Part shown: positions 31,890 to 41,446 of the stretch, piece by piece | Position numbering within the stretch: the first letter of the stretch is position 1 | Layout: every line of letters begins with the position of its first letter | Assembly (NCBI GenBank): GCA_030533445.1 | Contig: CM060070.1 | Span: forward strand, 30,676,001 to 30,740,000 | From: Cyprinodon diabolis | Taxonomy: Eukaryota; Chordata; Actinopteri; Cyprinodontiformes; Cyprinodontidae | Reading direction: 5' to 3' | DNA length: 64,000 nucleotides | The notes under the pieces: generated by a model | Databases searched by the model: none | Told to the model about the DNA's origin: nothing | The model's input: only the letters and a program-made list of their open reading frames with translations | Program-made: the position numbers and the translations under genes

Positions 31890-33620
31890 TCTGCACAACA
31901 TGACAAAATTAAATATTTAAAATGCAAAAAATTATACATAATGTTAAGAGTATTTTATGAGCATATTTGTTCTGACTAGAAGAACAGGATGTTGGAGGGG
32001 ACTAAATACTGAAGATTTGTTGCTCATTACTAAAGATACTTAGGAAAGAAAAAAAAAACTTTTTAAAATAATTTTAGGAATTTGCTGCATTTATATTAAA
32101 ATGTACACAACATATTCTGCTAATGTTTAAACAAATTTTGTGGTTTATATTTATAATCATGTGATAACATTCTCCTATTAAATCTTCCTCGGACTTATCT
32201 GATGTAGAATAAGGGTTTCTTAACAGCTTTACACAACCGAACAATTTCAAAAGCACCTCACTGTAGTGCAAAAAAACCTTTTATTAAAATTAAGAATTTC
32301 CATTAAGAAATGTATTTCACTGAAAGGGCAGCTGTTGTCTTCTTTCACAGTACTGTTCAGATGCCAAATCTCCTGTCAGAAAAGCAAAAAAAAGGCTTAA
32401 CAATGTTTTTTTTTTTTTTTTATCTAAGATGATATGAATAATTCTGGATTAACACAATTTCCTTGTTTATTTAGTGAGGCGTTAAAATATACAGAATTGT
32501 TTTTTGAAATTTCCTGTACCTGATTAAGAGAAGGCTGTCAGAGCTACAAACCCATTATTTTCTTTGCTTCATTCATCACTGTCTGCTTTTTAAAAATGCT
32601 TTAGAAACTGAATTTTAATGTAGACGAAACCCTTAATTGCTTCTAAGCATTCAGGAGAAACCTTTTCCGTCATGCAAATAAACAAACCACATAGCATCTG
32701 ATTATAAATTTAAATTCACCTGCTTCCATGTTCGAGCTCTCAGCTTGTGCTCAGGACTCAACAGTTTGCGTCACAATGATATTTAGCCTCTACGTGTCAG
32801 TGTGTGGGTGACAGATGGATGCATCAAGTGACCAGCATGAAGACCCTCTCCAGTGAACCTCTTCATATGTTAAATGGGCTGCTCTGTTTCCGTTCGCTGT
32901 GGAGTCTCTCAATAAAACAGAAAGAGATTAATTGATGTTTGCAGAATCCAAATTACAATTTCACTCAGAAGTTTACATACATCCAGAATGCTTTATTTTC
33001 ATTTTTAAACCATTGTTTTTCAAGCCTGGAATAATTATACAACATACATTTTCGATAATTCTACATAAAGATTTTGATGCGCTGGTTTAAATTTACAATC
33101 TTCTCTCATCTGAACAAGGCAAAAATTATACACAGCCTTAATTAAGTACACACTTCCAACCAGTCAGAATACTAAACTTTGTCAACAAAGACAGATTTAT
33201 TTAGCCAATAAAAACAGTTCTAAGGTGTGTTTTGTGGTCACTGTATTGTTGGAACAAGGTTTATTACTCATACTTAGTTCTGCAGAGATTGAAATGGTAA
33301 AAATGATGAGAAAGGCTAACTTTAAGGCATGGTACAGGAAATGTCAGGCTGAGGGTATGTTTGCTGACAATGGTACTGGTGCATAACACAGTATTGAAAT
33401 CTGATTTAAATTTGGACTCAACTGGTGCTCTGAATGTACTATCATGCAAAGACACATCTGAATTGGTTTAGCAAGAAATCAAGTTGAATAAAAGCTGGTA
33501 AATATTATAAAGGTCTGACCACAGACGTATGTATGACCCAGTTATACATTAAACTTACACTTTAAAAACAGCCTATAGAAATTTCTTGACATAAATGAAC
33601 GTAAGAGATCTCCCGTTTGT
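31890..33620. other. Intergenic, 3' side of the C2CD4-like gene
   Basis: AT-rich DNA. The word cactcagaagtttacataca at 32961 is the usual end of a Tc1-family element, but no second end or transposase was found, so only a worn fragment is likely. 33050-33620 contains no trace of a C2 domain in any frame I read. Confidence 0.4.
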
Positions 33621-33623
33621 GTG

Positions 33624-34472
33624 TTACATGAAATGTTTCTTTATAACGTGATAGAAGCGTCGTTTTAGCTTATCTGGGTGTTTAGATGTAGAGGAAGTTG
33701 ACCCTGAAGCACTGAGGGCAGCGTGCAGCTCTCTGCAGTGTGAGTCAGGCGTGTCTTTGGACAGGTTCTTCTTGGCTCCTGACAGGTGGAAGCAGTTGCC
33801 TTTGATAATCTCTGTGTTACATCCTGATGCAAAGCTTGGATCCTTGTTGTCACTGTTTGGACGGTGCAGCCCAGCCTGGCAGAGCAGTGCATCCTCATTC
33901 GCCATCTGTGGGCTCTGGCTTAAAGTGACAAAGCCATAGGGTGTAGTTATTTTGGTGAGGTGTGGCAGGGAGAGGGCAGCCTTGCTCATCGGATCCAGGC
34001 AGTGGAGGCTGTTTTTGCTGAAGTGAGGAAGCTGCATGTCCTGCTGTAGGAGGGATCTTCTCTTGGCTAAAGGGTCTGAAAGACACCGTTCAGCTTTGCG
34101 GCCTGACAGCAGAACACTTGAGTACGAAGAGGACAGAGATGGAGAGATGTTAGATCCACTCAAGTCCTCCTCTGACTCTGCCTCATTGTCCTCTGTCTCT
34201 TTATCCAGTGATTGTAAACTGGTCTGTATAGAAAGACTCGGTATCGTAAACTGCGGGATGCTATCAGGAGTCAGAACTTTAGCAAAGATGTTTTCACGGC
34301 TTGCTTGTGAGTCTGTAGAGCATCCAAAGGATTTTGTGCTGCTGGTGGCCCACAGCAGGCCCCGGATCCCTGTGCTACTGTGCCTCCTGGTTGTTGAGAA
34401 ATCATCTGGAGACTTGTTACCGCCACAGATAGCGCCAAAGCTGAAAGTCCTTGTCACCAGTTGTTTATCCAT
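33624..34472 (-). CDS. C2CD4-family-like protein without a C2 domain
   Basis: Single open frame of 282 residues starting MDKQLVTRTFSF. Two stretches recall C2CD4 proteins (nuclear-localised C2 proteins induced by inflammatory signals or linked to islet function): NIFAKVLTPDSIPQFTIPSL near residue 61, like the family's NVLTPDxIPxFxIP motif, and LPHLTKITTPYGFVTLSQSP near residue 170, like its TTPYGF motif. In C2CD4A-D these precede a C-terminal C2 domain; here the chain instead ends KRRFYHVIKKHFM and stops. The middle is serine rich and acidic (ETEDNEAESEEDLSGS). The frame is intact with a clean stop, so this looks like a shortened paralogue rather than a pseudogene. Family call is from memory of motifs. 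Confidence 0.6.
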   Translation of the reverse strand: MDKQLVTRTFSFGAICGGNKSPDDFSTTRRHSSTGIRGLLWATSSTKSFGCSTDSQASRENIFAKVLTPDSIPQFTIPSLSIQTSLQSLDKETEDNEAESEEDLSGSNISPSLSSSYSSVLLSGRKAERCLSDPLAKRRSLLQQDMQLPHFSKNSLHCLDPMSKAALSLPHLTKITTPYGFVTLSQSPQMANEDALLCQAGLHRPNSDNKDPSFASGCNTEIIKGNCFHLSGAKKNLSKDTPDSHCRELHAALSASGSTSSTSKHPDKLKRRFYHVIKKHFM

Positions 34473-35660
34473 TATTTAAGAGTTTTCCACTGCTGCTAGA
34501 CACAGGTTCAGCTGTAGTTTGGCAAGAGGAGGGACAGAAGGTGGCTTTTATACCAATCTAGTTCGATCTGTTTTTAAAAAAAATCATATGCATAAAACAT
34601 TACAGAAACAAGACAGTAAACACAACCGGAAATGGTAACCAATTAAGGGGGGCAGCTCTTTAAGGACTCTCTCAAAGCTCTTCAGATGCAAAGTAGCAGC
34701 AGAAGCATTAGCATCTGCCAGCCTCTTGTCTGAATCAGCACACCTGAACTCTGGTCTTGTATTAAACCAAACGAAAAATCACTCATGACTGAAAGATTAT
34801 TAGATCTGGTTTTCATGACCTGTGAGTTGATGACCTAAATAGAAGTTAGAAATATATTTTAATTGAGTTTTTGTAAAAAAAAAAACATATCTCTTGCCTG
34901 ACCTGTACCATACAGACATAATGCATTGCTTGTTATAATACTGTTTCCACACGTAGAGAATATGTCAGCCTATATTACTAAAATAAAATGTCGGGTTTTA
35001 AAGGGAATTTAGAGCTGTTCACTTCATTTAAAAAAAAAATCCCATGACAGTAGTTAGAAGATCCTTGAAACAAATTCCCTCCCATATTCTATACATCTAC
35101 TTCATTTCCTCTTCTTTATATGGTTACTTCCCTAATAATGGCACAGTTTCTAAGAGCAGAACAAGATGTAACCTAAGATAGCCTTGCAGGTATTGAGAAG
35201 AGAAACAAACAGTTGTAATATTTGATTATCAGGTCACCAGAGCAATCATTTAAAAAATTTGATTTCAACTGTGCCCAGTTTGCAAAAATAATCACCTGAT
35301 TAATGATATTTGATTCTCTACCCTATAGCTTTGTGTTGCACTCATTGCATCAGTTATTACTCATGTCAATGTTGCAAATGCTGTGATGGACCAACATAAA
35401 CCTTTGTAAACTGGAGCACAGTTGGGGCCTAATTCTTAACTTAAAGAAAAATTAGACAACTTTCAATGCAAGTGTATGGGATTTTTTTGTTCGTTTCTCC
35501 TTACTTTGTGAAAATACAGTTTTTTTTTTAAATTTTATTTACAGAATAATAATGAATAAACAGTCTCATAAAGACCAGGGCTTCAAGATTTTAGGAAAAT
35601 ACCATTCAGTAGTACTTCAATAATCCCAAAGGGAAATCCGGTTTCAGTACGACTTCAGCT
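34473..35660. other. Upstream of the C2CD4-like gene
   Basis: No coding exon or clear repeat recognised apart from a short common word (tacttcaataatcccaaaggg) at 35612. It presumably contains the promoter of the minus-strand gene. Confidence 0.35.
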
Positions 35661-35665
35661 TTATG

Positions 35666-36300
35666 TGTTGGGATCTGGAGATTCACCACCTTTCTCCAGC
35701 AGAGTGCGCTGTGGGTCTCCTGGGCTGGAGCCCTCCAGCACACCTGATGCTCATCAGCCCATCAGGAGACCTTCCTACATAAGCAGCAGCCAGACCTTCC
35801 TTCAACGCCGCAGTGTTGACCAAGTTTGGAACCTGTCTAAGTCTAAAGCTCTGGATGAGCTTAGCCTGCAACCTGCCTGCCTGCACGCCCAAGGAAGCCA
35901 AACCTGAAGATTCCAATCTGGACTCCTCCTGCAGTTCTCAAGGAAAAACTGGAAACCCAAACCAAGGTCTGCCACTCACTAGTCAGAAGCTAGACGCTGC
36001 TGCTGCTGAGCACCCTGCTGAACCAACTGTCTCTGAACCCAACCGGTTCCCTCCCTCACCAGAAATCAGTTTTGGATCACCTCAAGGTATTTACTGGAAC
36101 AATTAAATCAACTAACCATCTGACTACCTGGCTAATCAAACTATCCGTCTCTGCAGACATCAGTGATTCCAGTCCCGGACCCGTGCCTGAACCTGTTCAT
36201 GTTTCCTCTGTGCAAAACATTCAATAAACTCTGTTAAACGTTTACTCTGTTTCCGTTGGTGTTCTGCATGTGGGTTAAGTCTCTTAAACCAATCATGACA
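35666..36300 (+). mobile_element. Solo LTR of a retrotransposon
   Basis: A 635-bp block starts TGTTGGGATC and ends AATCATGACA, and is flanked by an exact 5-bp duplication, ttatg (35661-35665 and 36301-36305). AATAAA followed by ctctgttaaa at about 36223 is the LTR poly(A) signal. Open frames inside are not genes. No internal retroviral or Gypsy genes are present, so it arose by LTR-LTR recombination. Confidence 0.85.
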
Positions 36301-36305
36301 TTATG

Positions 36306-38440
36306 AATGATGGAGGCAGGTGTCGTCTAGGACCTTCAACGTGGCAGACATGTTTCCCCTCCTTTCCCCAGATTGGTGCCTCAAGTCAATCCTTTCTCTG
36401 CAGTCTACAGAGATTTCCTTTGAATCCATGCTTGGTGTTTGCACTCTTATGGGACCTCATGTAAACAGCTGTGATTGTTTCCTAATCACGGAGAATTAAC
36501 TGTATTTACCAAAGGTGGACTCGATGTAGGCTGTAAAAAAATCTAGAGGGTGATCAGTGGAAAAAGTATGTACCTCAGCCTAATTTTTGTCTTCTTTACA
36601 AAGGCAGTTGATACAATTGTAAATATGTTTTCTAACTGTAATAGATTTGCAGCAATCTAAAAAAAACAAAAAATGTTTGGTGTGTAGATTTTTGAGGAAA
36701 TAAACCATTTGGAATAAGGATATAATATAACTAAATGTGGAACAGGGGCAAAATATTATGCTATACAAATACAGGCCATTTACCATTTTATCATATGTAT
36801 TTAAAATGTCCTACTGTTTAATTCTCCCCACAGTGAACTCAGTTTCATGTTTTATGCTGTTATATTTTGAAAACTATATAATTAAGCCCTTTATGTCTAT
36901 ATATCTGTGATTAAAACTAAGTCTAGTTATTAATCTTTTCTGCTTTCCGCTCGTACTTCCAGTCATCATCTCTCCTGTCCTGTTTTTCAATCCTACAAAT
37001 GCTCCTTTTCTTCTCCATCTCACCCTTTATTCCTTTCTTTCTTCAGTTTGTGATTGAGTCTCCTTGTCTTATTTATTAACAGTTTGTTTGAATAATGGTA
37101 ATCATTTTAATTACATAGCACCAGGCGTGGAAAGTAACCAGTTACATTAAAGGCTTTACAGAAAGAAATGTAAATATTATTCTTGCCTGCTGTTTGTTCA
37201 TAATTCATTTGGCTTAAGCTAAAAACAATGGATTAGGCTTTTACTGTTGAGTGTTATTAAAAACTATTTGATATGGGGGATGGTGTATATTGGACAAAGG
37301 ATAGCATGAAGAGCAGAATCACCTGATTTGAAGGAGGAGGAGGAAAAGCAGAGGGAAGCTTCATGGGGAAAGATGCAGAGGGTTTAATATGAGAAAAGAG
37401 GATGTTCAGATAGGAGAAATGATCAGCTTCAGAGAGCTGTACATATGGGAGCTGCATATAATAACTCCAAAATATGTATACCTAATGGTTACTCTGAGAA
37501 AATACATGGTGTGAATTAGTAGTATATAAAGAAACCACATGCCCCTTTAATTCCTGATAAAAGTCTAAGACAAATATCTCCTCTCTTCCTTTGTGAAATG
37601 GAAAGGAAGTATTTTTTATTTTACTAAGTTGTAACAAATTTTTACTTTATGTAAAATTTGGCATAGGTAACTTCTACTTTTATTATTGAAATTTTGCACT
37701 GGTATCTTTGATATTATTGAACTATAATTTTTGTTCATTGTTTTTGCAGTCTTTCATTGATCAATTTGGTTTTCTCAGGAAAATCTAACACAATTTTGTA
37801 TTTTTGCTCTTTGCAATTGTCTACAATATCAAACTTGTCAAATGCTCTCCTTGTGAATTTTCTTTCTTGCAAGTTTGACAGTTCAACATATCATGTTCTG
37901 AAGATTGCTCTTCTCCACAGTATTCACTATACTGTGCTTTTGTATTATAAACAACTCATTTATGTCTAAATCTTGATTTTGTATTTAATATTTCCTCTTT
38001 TCTGGTCCTTCTTCCACTTCTACTGTCTTTTCATCTTCCTTCTTCCTTTCTCCATTCCATTGTTTCTGCCATTCTTAGGTGGGAGTGGCTGTGCCCATCC
38101 TATTGAGATTTCTTTTTAACTAAGATATCCAAGGGTTGAACACATGGCCATGAATAAATTCAATGCTTAATTATACATCTGTTTCCTAATTGTTTTTTTT
38201 TTTATTGAGCCATATTCTCCATGTTATTTTCAACCACCATTGACTACTCTTTGACCTTTCCTTTGGTTATAATAAAAAACTTGTCACGTTTTTCTGTCTT
38301 TTTTTGTAGGCGTTTGTGTTCTTCTCTATATAGCATGTTATTAATTAAAAATGCATCCAATCATTAGCTAATCATTGTGTGCATTAATACTGTTGATATG
38401 CCAAGTTACTTTAAATGAGATAACTGCAAAATTGAAGACT
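36306..38440. other. AT-rich intergenic DNA
   Basis: No gene and no bounded element recognised. Short open frames here have no domain. Confidence 0.35.
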
Positions 38441-38715
38441 CAATGGGCCGGATCTATCAAAGGTTTGCGTGTATAAAAACGTGAGCTATTTCACTGCGCA
38501 CGCTAAAAAATGTACAAACTGATCTATCAACAGCGTGCTAAAAGGATTTGGTCTTTAAAACGTGCTAAATAGCGCCTCTTATCCATCTAGTACTTTTTCT
38601 GCAATGAATATGCAATATGGGGCGTTTACACGCAAAAGTGCGTCTTGTGGGAGGAGAACATGTAAATATATTAATTTAGCACTCGCAAAGTGATTTATGA
38701 AACCTGAAAGCAATT

Positions 38716-39108
38716 TTGCTAACGGTATCTGACTCTATATTTAACACGTTTCAAAAGAAGGTGCAAATGGTCTGTATGCGTAATTGCGCACACATGGCAG
38801 CGGTTATTGTCGCAAGAAGGAGACATCGAAATGAAGCAAGGAGACGCAGAGAACGCATTTTTTCACTCCGTGTGAATATTTTTGGAATGAACGAGGAAAC
38901 GATCATCAAAACATTTCGTTTATCCAGCATTGCCATTTTGGAGCTGTTGGGGGAACTCCGAATGGATTTGGAGCCAGCCACAAGGAGGACCCACGCAATA
39001 CCAGATATCACAAAACTCCTTGCAACATTGCACTTTTTTGCATCTGGGATCTCCCAATCTCGTTTTTCAGAAGTGCTGTCCGACATTCTAAATGCCATGT
39101 CGCCCTGA
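38716..39108 (+). pseudogene. Truncated Harbinger transposase
   Basis: 130 codons covering only the N-terminal helical region of a HARBI1-like protein; the frame ends soon after SRFSEVLSDILNAMSP and no downstream DDE motifs appear before the element end at 39655. Confidence 0.75.
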
Positions 39109-39332
39109 CGCCCTACTGGAGAACCCCGACCTCTGCGCATGTGGAGCAACATGCCAATGCTGCGGGGATGCGTACGGGCAGTCATCTTATCCACAGTCAC
39201 TTCTTGTGAGCCATTTGGTATGTGCATTTTTCTACAGGCCAATACAAAACACCTGTTTTTGTTTTTTTTTTTTTTACTGCAGTGAAGTAGAAATTCGGCC
39301 ATATACCACCTTAGGGAATAAAGGTTGCCAAA

Positions 39333-39334
<2 letters not shown>

Positions 39335-39398
<64 letters not shown>
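39335..39398. repeat. (TA)n microsatellite
   Basis: About 32 uninterrupted TA units inside the Harbinger element. Confidence 0.95.
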
Positions 39399-39402
<4 letters not shown>

Positions 39403-40211
39403 GAGGGGTAGGGGGTGTCACTGTAAGATTAAAATTTCTTAATGCACTAGTTTGCACAAACTACAAACTACTTTGCCGCAAAACGCGCAAAACCATCATT
39501 TAAATAGGGCGTCTCCAACAGTTTTTCACCTGCCACCAGTTACGCAATCGCTCTTTTTAAATCACCCACAAACCATGGTTCAGCCCCTCGCGCAAACTTC
39601 CAGTTTGCGAGCGCAAATTACTGCACGCAAAATTGGATCTTGATAAATCCGGCCCAATATCCGTTATAATCACAAAATAGATAAGATAAAGAATAGCCTT
39701 CTTTCCAAGTAGTTCTAATAAACTCTAGGGGGAAAGTTGGAGATTCTAACCTATAATTGTTAAATTTAACACTAATCTCTAATTATTCACTGGATTGCTG
39801 ATTTCCCTTTGGTAGTATGGGGTTGAAATGAAGCCACTGGCCGCCCTAGTTAGACCGGCTGCAATGTAAACAATATGTGCTCCACAGCATCGAACAATGA
39901 GGATTTTCTCATTTTCAGGGGAAGGTAAGACTTTTAAAATAAAGATAAATTCATCACTCTGTCACACGCTTGCTGTTTCATGGCATAAGTAGTCTCAAAA
40001 TCATGTAATATAACAATACAAATCCATCACAATAAAGTTAATGTGTTAATGGAGCATAATATAGATGTGCCAAAAGTGCAGAATGAATGATGTACATGTA
40101 ATATAAATGTTTTTTTTTACATTGTTACAGTAATTACATATTACATATAAATTTAAGATTTTACAAAAAGACCGTATTACAACTACATGTCTGTTAATGC
40201 TTTAGTATGTA

Positions 40212-40254
<43 letters not shown>
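40212..40254. repeat. (CT)n(TA)n microsatellite
   Basis: About ten CT units followed by about eleven TA units, directly abutting the left end of the element at 40255. Confidence 0.95.
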
Positions 40255-41150
40255 TAGTGCTGTCAATCGATTACATTTTTTTAATCGCGATTAATCGCAT
40301 CAATGCCTAAGTTAACTCGCGATTAATCGCATTTTAATCGCACATTTTTTTTCTGATTGAAAATCATTTAAATACTCTCGATGACATACAAAAAATACAT
40401 ACAGGCTAGGTTTGTGCCAATGTTCTTTTTTTTTAATGAAAACAGGTCACAGACACTGATTTATGCCATAGAAACATATGGCAAGAAGATGGGGAGGCAT
40501 GTAGCAAAAAATAACAAATATGTAGCCAAAAAAAAAGACCCTGAAAACAGGCTGATGTAAAAGACAGTCTTTACAGTCAATGCAGTCTTTTGAACAAAGA
40601 CAAGCATTTTACCCTACTGCTATAAAATGTAGTAGAGTTAACATTAGATGTTAATTAAAGCTACAGTGTGTAATTTTCAGCGACATCTAGCGTCCAGACT
40701 GCAGACCGCAGCAACATGAACATCTCCCCCCCAGCACTTCTCCCCCCCAACAGTACGGTGAACGTTACGGGACAAAATGTCTTCCACGACGTCCGCATCA
40801 CCTACCTTCTCAAGTGATAAAGTTTGTTTAAATAGATAACTTTAATACTGCCATCTATTGTTCAGTACCGTCTCAGTTCATCTCTCTCAACTTGCCGTAG
40901 TTACGTTCGAGCGTAATGGGCGATCTCGCAATCGCTAGTTTGTTGGCTCTGCGCTGCCGTAGCGCAAAGATGTCTGCCTCCATGGCTGCCAGACCCGCTC
41001 CTATGTAATTATAAATAACGAATTCTTCCCGCAGGCTGCAGAGGGATGTACTTGGAAAATTGTACCATAAAACCACATAGCGTTAATCTCACGTTAAAAA
41101 AATTATCGCCATTAAAATGGCGTCGCGTTAACGCGATAATTTTGACAGCA

Positions 41151-41154
<4 letters not shown>
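40255..41154. mobile_element. Non-autonomous DNA transposon inserted in a TA tract
   Basis: Inverted ends ttagtgctgtcaa (left) and, reversed, ttagtgctgtcaaaatta (right). Sub-terminal palindromic words such as taatcgcgattaatcgc on the left and gcgttaacgcgataat on the right. It lies between TA microsatellites on both sides, so its target-site duplication cannot be read. No transposase. This is a common fish repeat type; the superfamily is uncertain. Confidence 0.75.

Positions 41155-41229
<75 letters not shown>
41154..41229. repeat. (TA)n microsatellite
   Basis: About 37 TA units immediately right of the element ending at 41154. Confidence 0.95.
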
Positions 41230-41234
<5 letters not shown>

Positions 41235-41446
41235 GGTCAAATGTTTGAGTTGTTTCTTCCACTCAAATTAACATATAATATTTCAGCACATATAACTTTT
41301 TCGAATGAGAAATACAACAATACAAAATTAACAGCGTCGTCCACTTACTAAAGAATTACTACATTGACATTTCACAGTGAATTGCTTTCTATTTACCGTA
41401 CTTTCTATTTTATAATGTTAGACATAATGTTGATGGCTACTGTAAC

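Larger units (their letters stand above)
38445..39655 (+). mobile_element. PIF/Harbinger element with deleted transposase
   Basis: Inverted ends gggccggatctatcaa (left) and, reversed, gggccggatttatcaa (right), flanked by the trinucleotide aat on both sides (38442-38444, 39656-39658). Long flanking homology to sub-terminal cgcaaa/gcgcaa words. The frame at 38716-39108 encodes the N-terminal part of a HARBI1-like transposase: RERIFSLRVNIFGMNEETI, LSSIAILELLGELRMDLEP, HAIPDITKLLATLHFFASG. The DDE catalytic region is missing, so it is non-autonomous. A TA microsatellite (39335-39398) has grown inside. Confidence 0.82.

Noticed and set aside
31465..31896. 143-codon minus-strand frame
   Set aside because: Antisense of the tRNA-derived SINE at 31567-31888.
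33264..33455. Possible leftover C2 domain downstream of the C2CD4-like gene
   Set aside because: The translation has no beta-strand pattern or calcium-loop aspartates of a C2 domain.
21160..33600. Expected lingo3 gene next to peak3
   Set aside because: No long leucine-rich-repeat frame exists in either strand here or elsewhere in the window.
35665..36106. Overlapping plus and minus frames that look proline/serine rich
   Set aside because: They lie wholly inside the solo LTR at 35666-36300.
38751..39302. 183-codon minus-strand open frame
   Set aside because: Antisense to the truncated Harbinger transposase; no domain in this frame.
39092..39442. Frame with a run of alternating I and Y residues
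   Set aside because: Product of the TA microsatellite, as are the frames at 19-210 and 41046-41351.
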